The notes below the pieces were generated by a model. The model was given only the letters and a program-made list of their open reading frames with translations. It did not search any database and was not told the origin of the DNA. From contig NZ_JAEQAZ010000008.1 in the NCBI RefSeq assembly GCF_016654115.1, forward strand, positions 62,001-126,000: a DNA stretch of 64,000 bases, written 5' to 3'. Below, one piece after another: positions 1 through 8,672 of the stretch (its first letter is position 1; every line of letters starts with the position of its first letter). Source of the DNA: Streptomyces sp. MBT53 (GTDB lineage: Bacteria; Actinomycetota; Actinomycetes; Streptomycetales; Streptomycetaceae). Position numbers and translations under genes: made by a program.

Positions 1-456
1 ACGATGGAGGAGGTCGGCGACGCCGATCTGATCCTGCACGTGGTCGACGGTTCGCACCCGGTCCCGGAGGAGCAGCTGGCCGCCGTACGCGAGGTGATCC
101 GGGATGTCGGCGCCACCAAGGTGCCCGAGATCGTGATCATCAACAAGGCGGACGCGGCGGACCCGTTGACGCTCCAGCGGCTGATGCGGAACGAGAAGCG
201 GTCCATCGCCGTCTCGGCCCGCACCGGCCAGGGCATCGACGAGCTGCTCGCGCTCATCGACGCCGAACTGCCGCGCCCCTCGGTCGAGATCGAGGCGCTC
301 GTGCCGTACACCCACGGCAAGCTGGTCGCCCGTGCCCACTCCGAGGGCGAGGTGATCTCCGAGGAGCACACCCCGGAGGGCACCCTGCTCAAGGTGCGGG
401 TGCACGAGGAACTCGCGGCGGAGTTCGCGCCGTACGTCCCGGCACCGCTGGCCTGA
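1..456 (+). CDS. hflX: GTPase HflX, C-terminal part (cut by window edge)
   Basis: The reading frame enters from base 1; the ATG at base 4 is internal. About 151 residues remain. They carry the end of the G domain, with the G4 motif in IINKAD and a G5-like SAR, followed by the short C-terminal domain. HflX binds 50S ribosomes and splits stalled or hibernating 70S particles using GTP; that role is family knowledge. The Walker A and switch regions lie outside the window. The gene ends just before a strong hairpin shared with the convergent protease gene. The alternative would be another Obg-HflX family GTPase, but the tail of the sequence fits HflX best. Confidence 0.9.
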   Translation, partial: TMEEVGDADLILHVVDGSHPVPEEQLAAVREVIRDVGATKVPEIVIINKADAADPLTLQRLMRNEKRSIAVSARTGQGIDELLALIDAELPRPSVEIEALVPYTHGKLVARAHSEGEVISEEHTPEGTLLKVRVHEELAAEFAPYVPAPLA

Positions 457-478
457 CGGTCGTAGCGCAGCACGTCCT

Positions 479-511
479 GAGGCTCGCCCCGGATCACCCG
501 GGGCGAGCCTC
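479..511. terminator. Bidirectional hairpin between hflX and the protease gene
   Basis: A perfect 14-bp inverted repeat (arms 479-492 and 498-511) with a 5-nt loop sits between two convergent genes. It has no long T tract, as is usual for actinobacterial terminators. Confidence 0.8.
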
Positions 512-519
512 GGTCGTGT

Positions 520-1749
520 CTACTGCCCTGCGAACTTCTTGCTGACCGAGTCGTACACGCCCTTGGCCACATCGCCCAGCCGAGGGCCCGCCAGCCAGCC
601 CGAAGTCACCGGGCCGATCGAGGTGTTGGACACCAGCGCGGGCTTGCCGTCCGTGCCCGTCTCCACCCAGCCGCCGCCGGACGAACCGCCGGTCATGCTG
701 CAGCCGATGCGGTACATCGTCGGGTCCGAGGCGCTGATCGACAGCCTCCCCGGCTTGTCCGCGCACTGGTACAGCGTCGAACCGTCATACGGCTTCGCCG
801 CGGGGTAGCCGGTCGCCGTGATGCTCGACACCTTCGGCACGGCCGGCGCGTCGAAGTTCACCGGCAGCGCCGAACCGACCGTCTCCTCAAGGGACTTGCC
901 CCCACTGCCCTTCTCGGGCGTCACATGGATCACGGCGTAGTCGTACGACGAACCCTGCCCGCCCGTCTCGCCGCCCTGGTCGATCCACTGCTGCGAGGTC
1001 TGCGCCCAGTCGGCCCACCAGACCCCGTACGGAGCGACCTGGGCCCGGGACGCCGTCTCCAACTGGGCTGTCGTCATACCGGAGTTGTTGTACGACGGCA
1101 CGAACGCGAGGTTGCGGTACCAGCCGCCGTTCTTGCCCGCGTGCACACAGTGGCCCGCCGTCCACACCAGGTTGGACTTGCCCGGGTGCGCCGGGTCCTC
1201 CACGACCGTCGCCGAGCAGACCATCGTGCCCTCGGGGGCATCGAAGAACACCTTGCCCGCCGTCGCCGCGTTGGCGTGGTACGTAGGCGACACGGCCTTC
1301 GCGTCCACCACCGCGGGCGTCGGGTCGGTCACACCCTGGTCACCGGAGATGTCGTTGGTGTCGACACCCTTGTCCGGGTCGTTGGCGTCCCGCATCCGGC
1401 CGGAACTCCACAGCCCGTCGATGATCGGGTTGATGTAGTCGTTGGCCTCGCGCAGCCAGTCGTCCTTGTCCCAGTTCTTCCAGGCGCCGTGCTTCCACTT
1501 GTCGATGTCGATCCCGTGCTCTTTGAGCTTGTTCTTGATGTCGTCCGGGATCTTGATCTTGCCGTCGCCGGTGTCGCCGCTGGTCGCCGACGCCGTGGAC
1601 TGGCCGTCCGCCTTGGTGTCACCGGAACCGCAGGCCGTCGCGGTGAGCGCGAGCGCCGAGGCGAGAGCGACGGCGGCCAGCACGGGGGTGGTTCCGCGAC
1701 GCGCACCCCTGCCACGCCGGGCGGTGAAGGACGGCCGTATCGATCGCAT
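520..1749 (-). CDS. Secreted trypsin-like serine protease, predicted lipoprotein
   Basis: 409 residues from the ATG at 1749, which has GGGGGA about 8 nt upstream; an in-frame GTG at 1788 lacks such a site. An Arg-rich n-region and a hydrophobic stretch (about residues 22-39) end in a lipobox-like ATAC at Cys40, so a lipid-anchored extracellular protein is likely. The RR pairs before the hydrophobic stretch leave Tat export possible. Residues 41-125 form a charged linker. The S1-fold triad is visible as His200 (TAGHC), Asp270 (YDYAV) and Ser357 (GSSGGG). The substrate is unknown; the domain resembles glutamyl-endopeptidase/V8-like secreted proteases. Its upstream region carries 11-nt-periodic repeats (see 1790-1838). 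Confidence 0.85.
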   Translation of the reverse strand: MRSIRPSFTARRGRGARRGTTPVLAAVALASALALTATACGSGDTKADGQSTASATSGDTGDGKIKIPDDIKNKLKEHGIDIDKWKHGAWKNWDKDDWLREANDYINPIIDGLWSSGRMRDANDPDKGVDTNDISGDQGVTDPTPAVVDAKAVSPTYHANAATAGKVFFDAPEGTMVCSATVVEDPAHPGKSNLVWTAGHCVHAGKNGGWYRNLAFVPSYNNSGMTTAQLETASRAQVAPYGVWWADWAQTSQQWIDQGGETGGQGSSYDYAVIHVTPEKGSGGKSLEETVGSALPVNFDAPAVPKVSSITATGYPAAKPYDGSTLYQCADKPGRLSISASDPTMYRIGCSMTGGSSGGGWVETGTDGKPALVSNTSIGPVTSGWLAGPRLGDVAKGVYDSVSKKFAGQ

Positions 1750-1789
1750 GGTCTTGACTCCCCCTGGAGTGAACGGTTGGTGCGCCACG

Positions 1790-1838
1790 GCTGTGATCTC
1801 AGCCGGAACTCATGGTGAGTTCACGCTGAACTCACGAC
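1790..1838 (-). promoter_or_regulatory. 11-nt direct repeats resembling a PHO box, with an embedded palindrome
   Basis: On the minus strand, four units with 11-nt periodicity begin GTTCA, ACTCA, GTTCC and GATCA. The PhoP direct-repeat unit of Streptomyces is close to GTTCACC plus four bases. The same stretch contains a perfect inverted repeat, GTGAGTTCA-CGC-TGAACTCAC (1815-1835). It lies 40-90 bp upstream of the protease start. PhoP control is inference; an unrelated palindrome-binding repressor would fit equally well. Confidence 0.4.
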
Positions 1839-2047
1839 CTACGGGAACGGCATCACACACTATGCGCTCGCTGTGGGGGACTTCCGACGGAACGGCAACG
1901 GTTTCGCTACGGCAAGGATCTTGAAGCAACCCGTAACCCGTTGGTCGGTACGGGAGTTGGCTTCGGCAGGGGCGGAGGGGGCTGCTGTTCGGCGCGTGGT
2001 CCGCTGTGCCCGGGGCGACGCGAGATCTCACATCCCGAGGAACAGTC

Positions 2048-4090
2048 TTGAACCCCACATCCACCTCTGACAGCCACTCCCACCCGCTCACCCTGGCGGT
2101 GGCGTCGGCCGAGTCGGTTCCCCAACAGCAGCCGCGCAGCCCGGAGGCGAGCCGTCCCCGGGGCGCGGGCGGCGACCTCCTGGAGCATCCGGACCCCCGA
2201 ACCGCCGCCCAGGCCGCGGCTGTCGAGAACCTGCTTCGCTGCTGGGCGCGCGAGACGAACCTCCCCGCCCCCGACGGCGACACCCTTCGCATCCCCCTCC
2301 CCGCCAGCGGCACGGCCCTGCACGCCCAGGTCCGCTACTGGTCCCCGACCGGCTGGCACCGCTTCGGCCTTCCCTACCTGTCCGACGCTCCCCATGGCGC
2401 ACCACCGGCCGACGCGGTGACAGTCGCGGCGCTGTTCGCCAGGGAAACGGCCGCGCGCGACACCGATTCCGCACAGGAAGCGGCGGTGGCAGCCGAGGCG
2501 ACGTCCGACACCGGTACCGATCTGGTGGCCCGCGTCGCCGACTCCCTCCGACGTACCGTCACCTTCATCACCGACCGCCGCGCACACCCGGCCGACGGCC
2601 CCGATCTCTTCCTCTCCGCCGAACAGGCGCTCCTCCTCGGACACCCGCTCCACCCGACCCCCAAGAGTCGCGAGGGTCTCTCCGAGGCCGAAGTCCGCCT
2701 GTACTCACCGGAGTTGCACGGCTCCTTCCCGTTGCACTGGCTGGCCGTCGCCCCCTCCGTACTCGCCACCGACTCGGCCTGGACGGAACGCGGCCGACCT
2801 GTCTCCGCCGCCCACCTCACGGCCCGACTCGCCGGAACCGGGCTGCCGTTGCCCGACGGACACGCGGCACTGCCCGTGCATCCCTGGCAGTGGCGCGAGA
2901 TCCGACACCGTGCCGACGTCGCAGCCCTGATCGACGCCGGATTGATCCAGGATCTCGGCCCCCACGGCACCCCGTGGCACCCCACGTCCTCCGTACGAAC
3001 CGTCCACCGGTCCGGCGCCCCCGCCATGCTCAAGCTGTCCCTGGGCCTCCGCATCACCAACTCCCGACGTGAGAACCTCCGCAAAGAACTCCATCGCGGC
3101 GTAGAAGTGCACCGCCTGTTGCGCAGCGGTCTGTCCCAGCAGTGGCAGGCCGTCCACCCGGGCTTCGACATCGTCCGCGACCCGGCCTGGCTGGCCGTCG
3201 ACGCGCCGGCGGACGGACGCGGTGCCGACTGTGGCCAAGAGGGCACAGGGAGCGCAGGGGGTGCAGTCGGTACCCGTGCGCCCCTCGCCGGAATCGACGT
3301 GGTCATCCGGCACAACCCGTTCAGCCCGTCCGACGACGTCTCCTGCGTCGCCGGGCTCGTCTCACCTCGCCCGAACACCGCGCGAAGGGCCAACGTCGGC
3401 GGACCGCAGGCGACTTCACGAACCGGCTTCTCCGGTCACTCCGGCCGCGCAGCGTCCAGTGCGCCTCCGCTGCGGTCCCGGCTGGCCGAGGTCGTCACCG
3501 GCCTTGCCGAGCGGACCGGCCGGTCCCGTGAAGCAGTCACCGCGGAGTGGTTCCTGCGGTACCTGGAGCAGGTCGTCCGTCCCGTGCTGTGGCTGGACGG
3601 CGAGGCAGGCATCGCCCTGGAGGCACACCAGCAGAACACGCTGCTCCTGCTGGACAGTGCGGGCTGGCCTGCGGGCGGCCGCTACCGAGACAACCAGGGC
3701 TACTACTTCCGCGCGTCCCGGCGCGCGGAACTCGATGCCCGTCTGCCCGGCATCGGCGAACACAGCGACACCTTCGTCTCCGACGAGGTCACCGACGAAC
3801 GCTTCGCGTACTACCTCGCGATCAACAACGTGCTCGGTCTCATCGGAGCGTTCGGCTCCCAAGGCCTCGCCGACGAACGGCTGTTGCTGTCCGCCTTCCG
3901 CCGCTTCCTCCGCGACGTCGCCTCCGGTCCCGCCCGGCTGCGCACCTCCCTGCCGGCCCGCCTGCTCGACTCACCCGTCCTGCGCTGCAAGGCCAACCTC
4001 CTCACCCGACTGCACGGCCTCGACGAACTCATCGGCCCGGTCGACACCCAGTCCGTCTACGTCACCATCGCCAACCCCCTTCACTGCTGA
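2048..4090 (+). CDS. NIS siderophore synthetase, IucA/IucC family
   Basis: 680 residues from a TTG at 2048 preceded by CGAGGA at ideal spacing; a GTG at 2006 in the same frame has no ribosome site. IucA/IucC enzymes adenylate a carboxylate (citrate, succinyl or hydroxamate units) and condense it with an amine or alcohol. Family motifs seen are LPVHPWQW, SSVRTVHR, KLSLGLRITNSRREN and EAHQQN. A Ser/Gly/Arg-rich segment near residues 385-480 (around GAVGTRAP to SSAPPLRS) expands a variable loop, so the protein is longer than the usual roughly 580-620 residues. It is followed after 92 bp by an IucB-type acyltransferase. No decarboxylase, N-hydroxylase, transporter or clear iron box is adjacent, so the product cannot be named. 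Confidence 0.85.
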   Translation: MNPTSTSDSHSHPLTLAVASAESVPQQQPRSPEASRPRGAGGDLLEHPDPRTAAQAAAVENLLRCWARETNLPAPDGDTLRIPLPASGTALHAQVRYWSPTGWHRFGLPYLSDAPHGAPPADAVTVAALFARETAARDTDSAQEAAVAAEATSDTGTDLVARVADSLRRTVTFITDRRAHPADGPDLFLSAEQALLLGHPLHPTPKSREGLSEAEVRLYSPELHGSFPLHWLAVAPSVLATDSAWTERGRPVSAAHLTARLAGTGLPLPDGHAALPVHPWQWREIRHRADVAALIDAGLIQDLGPHGTPWHPTSSVRTVHRSGAPAMLKLSLGLRITNSRRENLRKELHRGVEVHRLLRSGLSQQWQAVHPGFDIVRDPAWLAVDAPADGRGADCGQEGTGSAGGAVGTRAPLAGIDVVIRHNPFSPSDDVSCVAGLVSPRPNTARRANVGGPQATSRTGFSGHSGRAASSAPPLRSRLAEVVTGLAERTGRSREAVTAEWFLRYLEQVVRPVLWLDGEAGIALEAHQQNTLLLLDSAGWPAGGRYRDNQGYYFRASRRAELDARLPGIGEHSDTFVSDEVTDERFAYYLAINNVLGLIGAFGSQGLADERLLLSAFRRFLRDVASGPARLRTSLPARLLDSPVLRCKANLLTRLHGLDELIGPVDTQSVYVTIANPLHC

Positions 4091-4182
4091 TCGCCAGTAC
4101 TTCCGCTTCATTTCTGACCGCCGCCAACTCCCTTCACCCCTGAGGAACATGACCCACCCCGTCTTCTGAGAGGAGCGTCCGC

Positions 4183-4917
4183 GTGCGTCCCACCGATGCG
4201 AACGTCGGCACCGCGACAGTCCCCGGTTCCACCCCAGGCACCGGTACCGGCCAGGGTTCCGGCACGGACGCCGAGGACACCCTCGACCTCCGCCTCCCCG
4301 CGGAGTTCCTCGCGCTCTGCACCGAGGCGGACGCGGCCGACCGCGACGAACTCCTCGACCGTGTCGGCGACTGGGGGCGGATCCGTACCCCCGTGGGTGT
4401 CTTCCACCTCGCCCCTGTCCTTTGCGAGCGAGACCTCCCCCTCATCAGCGGCTGGATGAACGACCCCGCGATCGCGGAATTCTGGGAACTGGCCGGCCCC
4501 CGGACGGTCACCGAGAACCACCTGCGCGCCCAACTCTCCGGCGACGGACGCAGCGTCCCTTGTCTCGGCGTGCTGGACGGCACCCCGATGAGCTACTGGG
4601 AGATCTACCGGGCGGACCTCGACCTTCTGGCCCGCCACTACCCCGCCCGACCGCACGACACCGGGATCCACCTGCTCATCGGTGACCTCGTCGACCGAGG
4701 ACGAGGGGTGGGGAGCACCCTCATCCGGGCCGTCGCCGACCTCGTACTCGACAAGCGCCCCGCCTGCGCCCGCGTCGTCGCCGAACCGGACGTTCGCAAC
4801 ACCCCCTCCGTATCTGCTTTCCTGAGCGCCGGCTTCCGGTACTCCGCCGAGGTCGACCTGCCCGCCAAGCGGGCCGCCCTCATGCTCCGAGACCGTTCTG
4901 TGCGCGATCTGTTGTAG
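4183..4917 (+). CDS. IucB/AlcB-type GNAT acyltransferase of siderophore assembly
   Basis: 244 residues from a GTG with GAGAGGAG about 7 nt upstream. The C-terminal 170 residues match the siderophore N-acyltransferase family (IucB/AlcB/MbtK type): LPLISGWMNDPAIAEFWEL near the start and the acyl-CoA loop DRGRGVGSTLIRAVAD. Such enzymes acylate an N-hydroxy-diamine to give a hydroxamate. The first 40 residues are low-complexity Thr/Gly/Pro. It follows the NIS synthetase on the same strand and probably shares its transcript. No hydroxylase is nearby, so the N-hydroxylated substrate must be made elsewhere or the pathway is reduced. Confidence 0.8.
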   Translation: MRPTDANVGTATVPGSTPGTGTGQGSGTDAEDTLDLRLPAEFLALCTEADAADRDELLDRVGDWGRIRTPVGVFHLAPVLCERDLPLISGWMNDPAIAEFWELAGPRTVTENHLRAQLSGDGRSVPCLGVLDGTPMSYWEIYRADLDLLARHYPARPHDTGIHLLIGDLVDRGRGVGSTLIRAVADLVLDKRPACARVVAEPDVRNTPSVSAFLSAGFRYSAEVDLPAKRAALMLRDRSVRDLL

Positions 4918-4980
4918 CGCCACGTGGCAGCGCCATCACTTTTGGTACACCGCTCGGCCCGATCCGGTTCCACCTCGGCC

Positions 4981-5064
4981 GAACCAATCCCCGTCGGATC
5001 CGAACCAATCCCCGTCCGATCCGGACCGGTCTCCGTCCGATCCGACCAGGTCTCCATCCGATCG
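4981..5064. repeat. Four 21-bp tandem repeats upstream of dinG
   Basis: Consecutive 21-bp units begin at 4981, 5002, 5023 and 5044. Units 1 and 2 differ at one base, while units 3 and 4 diverge in the middle. All keep a CCGTCCGATCC-like end. The array is in a non-coding stretch between the acyltransferase and the helicase. No function is visible. Confidence 0.8.
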
Positions 5065-5174
5065 CCACCCGGACGAAATCCGCCCCCGTCCGAAAGCCCC
5101 GGCGTCTTGATCCACTCCCTCCCGCAACCGTGATCGCCCGGTTGTCAGTCCAGCCCCGTAGGGTTGGTCGCGCT

Positions 5175-7163
5175 ATGACGAAGCCCTCACTCCCCGAACT
5201 CCTGCATGCTGCCGTCACTGCCGTCGGCGGTTCGGAGCGCCCCGGCCAGGTGACCATGGCCGAAGCCGTCGCGGAGGCGATCGACGACGGCTCCCATCTG
5301 CTGGTCCAGGCCGGCACCGGTACCGGAAAGTCGCTCGGCTACCTGGTGCCCGCGCTCGCGCACGGGGAGCGTGTGGTCGTCGCGACCGCCACCCTCGCGC
5401 TCCAGCGCCAGCTGGCGGAGCGCGACCTGCCGCGCACGGTAGACGCACTGCATCCCCTGCTGCGCCGCCGTCCCCAGTTCGCGATGCTCAAGGGCAGGTC
5501 GAACTACCTGTGTCTGCACCGACTCCACGAGGGCGTGCCGCAGGACGAGGAGGAGGGCCTGTTCGACCAGTTCGAGGCGGCTGCGCCCACCAGCAAGCTG
5601 GGCCAGGATCTGCTGCGGCTGCGCGACTGGAGGGACGAGACCGAGAACGGCGACCGCGACGACCTCACGCCCGGAGTCTCCGACCGCGCCTGGGCGCAGG
5701 TCTCGGTGTCCTCGCGCGAGTGCCTGGGCGCCCAGAAGTGCGCCTACGGAGCGGAGTGTTTCGCCGAGGCGGCCCGTGAGCGCGCCAAGCTCGCCGACGT
5801 CGTCGTCACCAACCACGCGCTGCTCGCCATCGACGCGATCGAAGGCGCCCCCGTCCTCCCGCAGCACGAGGTGCTGATCGTCGACGAGGCCCATGAACTG
5901 GTCTCGCGGGTCACCGGAGTTGCCAGCGGCGAGCTCACCCCGGGCCAGGTCAACCGCGCGGTGCGCCGCGCCGCGAAGCTGGTCAACGAGAAGGCCGCCG
6001 ACCAGCTCCAGACCGCCGCCGAGGGCTTCGAGCGGCTCATGGAGCTCGCCCCGCCGGGCCGCCTGGAGGAGATCCCGGAGGATCTCGGTTACGCGCTCAT
6101 GGCGCTGCGGGACGCCTGCCGTACGGTGATCTCCGGAATCGGCGCCACCCGCGACAAGTCCGTGCAGGACGAGGACGCGGTCCGCAAGCAGGCCTTGGCT
6201 TCCGTGGAGTCCGTGCACGACGTGGCGGAGCGGATCAGCAACGGCTCCGAGTGGGACGTCGTCTGGTACGAACGCCACGACCGCTTCGGTGCCTCCCTGC
6301 GCGTCGCCCCCATGTCCGTGTCGGGCCTGCTGCGGGAGAAGCTCTTCGCGGACCGCTCGGTCACCCTGACGTCCGCGACACTGAAGCTCGGCGGCGACTT
6401 CAACGGCGTTGGGGCCTCCCTGGGCCTCGCTCCCGAAGGCACGGCGGGCGACGACCTCCCGCAGTGGAAGGGCGTGGACGTCGGCTCACCCTTCGACTAC
6501 CCGAAGCAGGGCATCCTGTACGTCGCCAAGCACCTCTCGCGCCCCGCGCGGGACGGCGATCGCGCCGACATGCTGGACGAGTTGACCGAGTTGATCCAGG
6601 CGGCGGGCGGTCGCACCCTGGGCCTCTTCTCCTCGATGCGGGGTGCCCAACTCGCCGCGGAGGAACTGCGTTCGCGCATCCCCGAGTACCCGATCCTGCT
6701 CCAGGGCGAGGAGACGCTCGGTGAGCTGATCAAGAACTTCGCGGCCGACCCGAAGACCTGTCTCTTCGGCACGCTGTCGCTCTGGCAGGGCGTCGATGTC
6801 CCCGGCCCCAGCTGCCAGTTGGTCGTCATGGACAAGATTCCGTTCCCGCGTCCGGACGACCCGTTGATGAGCGCCCGTCAGAAGGCGGTCGAGGACGCGG
6901 GGGGCAACGGCTTCATGGCGGTGGCCGCGACACACGCGGCGCTGCTCATGGCCCAGGGCGCCGGCCGTCTCGTCCGGGCGTCGGGCGACCGTGGCGTGGT
7001 CGCCGTACTGGATCAGCGGCTGGCCACCGCCCGCTACGGCAGCTATCTCAAGGCGTCACTGCCCGACTTCTGGTACACCACGGACCGTAATCAGGCCCGG
7101 AGGTCGCTGGCGGCGATCGACGCGAAGGCGAAGCAGGCGGAGGCGGAAGCGGAGACGGAGTGA
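5175..7163 (+). CDS. dinG: DinG/XPD-family ATP-dependent DNA helicase
   Basis: 662 residues from the ATG at 5175. A TTG 15 codons upstream is in frame but gives non-conserved sequence. Walker A GTGTGKS lies near residues 47-53 and the DEAH box (IVDEAHEL) near 235. Four cysteines, C113, C183, C189 and C195, have the spacing of the Fe-S cluster of XPD-like helicases. C-terminal motifs include LWQGVDVPG and QGAGRLVR. These enzymes unwind 5'-3' and resolve R-loops, forks and G-quadruplexes. The gene is convergent with lexA; whether it is itself in the SOS regulon is not shown, as I see no LexA box before it. Confidence 0.9.
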   Translation: MTKPSLPELLHAAVTAVGGSERPGQVTMAEAVAEAIDDGSHLLVQAGTGTGKSLGYLVPALAHGERVVVATATLALQRQLAERDLPRTVDALHPLLRRRPQFAMLKGRSNYLCLHRLHEGVPQDEEEGLFDQFEAAAPTSKLGQDLLRLRDWRDETENGDRDDLTPGVSDRAWAQVSVSSRECLGAQKCAYGAECFAEAARERAKLADVVVTNHALLAIDAIEGAPVLPQHEVLIVDEAHELVSRVTGVASGELTPGQVNRAVRRAAKLVNEKAADQLQTAAEGFERLMELAPPGRLEEIPEDLGYALMALRDACRTVISGIGATRDKSVQDEDAVRKQALASVESVHDVAERISNGSEWDVVWYERHDRFGASLRVAPMSVSGLLREKLFADRSVTLTSATLKLGGDFNGVGASLGLAPEGTAGDDLPQWKGVDVGSPFDYPKQGILYVAKHLSRPARDGDRADMLDELTELIQAAGGRTLGLFSSMRGAQLAAEELRSRIPEYPILLQGEETLGELIKNFAADPKTCLFGTLSLWQGVDVPGPSCQLVVMDKIPFPRPDDPLMSARQKAVEDAGGNGFMAVAATHAALLMAQGAGRLVRASGDRGVVAVLDQRLATARYGSYLKASLPDFWYTTDRNQARRSLAAIDAKAKQAEAEAETE

Positions 7164-7165
7164 CC

Positions 7166-7197
7166 GGCGGTTGCCCTGGTGTCTCAGGGCAACCGCC
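7166..7197 (+). terminator. Terminator after dinG
   Basis: Perfect 12-bp stem (7166-7177 with 7186-7197) and 8-nt loop, starting 3 nt after the dinG stop codon. Confidence 0.85.
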
Positions 7198-7253
7198 GAT
7201 CGACAGCGGCTCCCGTGATCGACAGCGGCCCCCGCCGGACCCGGGACAGCACA

Positions 7254-7287
7254 GGACCCCGGAACCGGCGCAGGGGTCCCGGGGTCC
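7254..7287 (-). terminator. Probable terminator after lexA
   Basis: GGACCCCGG (7254-7262) pairs with CCGGGGTCC (7279-7287) across a 16-nt loop, 42 bp beyond the lexA stop. Several other G/C pairings are possible in this stretch, so the exact fold is uncertain. Confidence 0.5.
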
Positions 7288-7328
7288 GGTCAGGGGGTCG
7301 GGCCGATGTGGCCCGCCCGCCGCGGCCG

Positions 7329-8108
7329 TCACACGCGCCGCAGCACCGCCACCACCTTGCCGAGGATCGTCGCGTCGTCGCCGGGGATCGGCTCGTACGC
7401 GGAGTTGTGCGGGAGGAGCCAGACATGGCCGTCCTCGCGCTTGAAGCGCTTGACGGTGGCCTCGCCCTCAAGCATGGCGGCCACGATGTCGCCGTTCTCC
7501 GCGACCGGCTGGCGGCGCACGGTGACCCAGTCGCCGTCACAGATCGCGGCCTCGATCATCGAGTCACCGACGACCTTGAGGACGAACAGCTCACCGTCAC
7601 CGACCAGTTGGCGGGGGAGGGGGAACACGTCCTCGACCGACTCCTCGGCGAGGATCGGGCCACCGGCGGCGATCCGGCCCACCAGGGGGACGTACGACGC
7701 GGCGGGCTTGCCCGCGGTGTCCGTGGGCTGCACCGACGAGGACTGGTCGGAGCCGCGGACCTCGTACGCGCGCGGGCGGTGCGGGTCGCGGCGCAGGAAG
7801 CCCTTGCGCTCCAGTGCCATCAGCTGGTGTGCGACCGAGGACGTGCTGGACAGGCCCACGGCCTGGCCGATCTCGCGCATCGACGGCGGGTAGCCCCGCC
7901 GCTGCACGGAGTCCCTGATGACCTCGATCACCCGGCGCTGCCGGTCCGTGAGCCCCGAGCTGTCCGCCCGGATGCCGGGAGGTCGGCCCGGCAGGGAGCG
8001 CTTGTGTCCCTCGGGATTCGCGGCTTCGTTCATTGCATGCACCGGCTCGAGTCGGCCCTGGGAGCGATCCTGGGCAGTGATGGTGGCACTGTCTGCGGTG
8101 GTGGTCAC
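7329..8108 (-). CDS. lexA: SOS repressor LexA
   Basis: 259 residues from a GTG at 8108 with GAGAGGGG 5 nt upstream; longer frames reach 8516 but translate the promoter. The N-terminal winged-helix domain ([14 protein letters not shown]) binds SOS boxes. The C-terminal S24 protease domain shows the cleavage site Ala148-Gly149, nucleophile Ser183 (GDSM) and Lys220 (ATVKRF). The 35- and 37-residue spacings between these positions are the same as in E. coli LexA. RecA-ssDNA triggers self-cleavage. A LexA box 61 bp upstream implies autoregulation. Transcribed away from nrdR. Confidence 0.97.
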   Translation of the reverse strand: MTTTADSATITAQDRSQGRLEPVHAMNEAANPEGHKRSLPGRPPGIRADSSGLTDRQRRVIEVIRDSVQRRGYPPSMREIGQAVGLSSTSSVAHQLMALERKGFLRRDPHRPRAYEVRGSDQSSSVQPTDTAGKPAASYVPLVGRIAAGGPILAEESVEDVFPLPRQLVGDGELFVLKVVGDSMIEAAICDGDWVTVRRQPVAENGDIVAAMLEGEATVKRFKREDGHVWLLPHNSAYEPIPGDDATILGKVVAVLRRV

Positions 8109-8168
8109 GTCGGCCCCTCTCGATGTTCTCCCTGCTGGACAACGGTAGTTGCTTTCGAAAGGTTGCGC

Positions 8169-8182
8169 CAAACACACGTTCG
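8169..8182 (-). promoter_or_regulatory. LexA (SOS) box upstream of lexA
   Basis: CAAACACACGTTCG matches the actinobacterial box CGAAC-N4-GTTCG with one mismatch in the left arm. It is 61 bp before the lexA start. A short palindrome, CTTTCGAAAG, lies at 8152-8161 between box and gene. From 8183 to 8484, between the two regulators' sites, I see no gene or conserved RNA element. Confidence 0.75.
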
Positions 8183-8484
8183 AGTGAAAAAACGCGGATA
8201 GCCTGCCGTGATCATGTGTCTGGGTGTATGGCCGACGTGGCACCTGGCGGACAAAGGGGCCCATTGTCGGGCTCTTCGCCGCCGGGTGGTGACCTTGCGG
8301 GTTGTCGCCCCAGTCTGCCACCCGGTGTCCCGGCAACCGGGGGCCGGTCCCGTTCTGTGCGGGAGCCCCACGTCTTCTCCGTGCCGCGCTCACGGTATCC
8401 CCGTAAGTGCCCTGGCGGTACGGGTGTGGGCCCGCGTGTTCCGGGCGACGGTATGGCCGTATGGCACATGCCAATACGGGTGCG

Positions 8485-8533
8485 ACACGCGCGTACGGCG
8501 TGTTTGTGTGGGCCAATCACCACATCTAGTGGT
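8485..8533 (+). promoter_or_regulatory. Tandem NrdR boxes and probable nrdRJ promoter
   Basis: Box 1 (8485-8503) has arms ACACGC and GCGTGT. Box 2 (8519-8533) is ACCAC-ATCTA-GTGGT. Their centres are 32 bp apart, three helical turns, the spacing known for NrdR box pairs. A promoter TTGTGT-N17-TAGTGG (8504-8532) fits between them, so box 2 covers the -10 and box 1 abuts the -35. This suggests autorepression of the nrdR-nrdJ operon by NrdR with ATP/dATP. Box 1 is a weaker match to the NrdR consensus than box 2. Confidence 0.6.
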
Positions 8534-8672
8534 TGGATTGCGGCAGCAGCCCAGAAGTTGTGGTCCCCCGGGTCTTCATCGTCTCGGCCATCGCCTATGC
8601 TTGGGGCTGCTTCGAGAGGCCCAAGGGGTCTTACGAGGCTATTGAGTCTGCTGTGAGGGAGGGTTGGAGATC

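Noticed and set aside
8183..8672. Cobalamin riboswitch before the B12-dependent reductase operon
   Set aside because: I searched for the B12-box and the multi-branched core and saw neither; NrdR boxes explain regulation.
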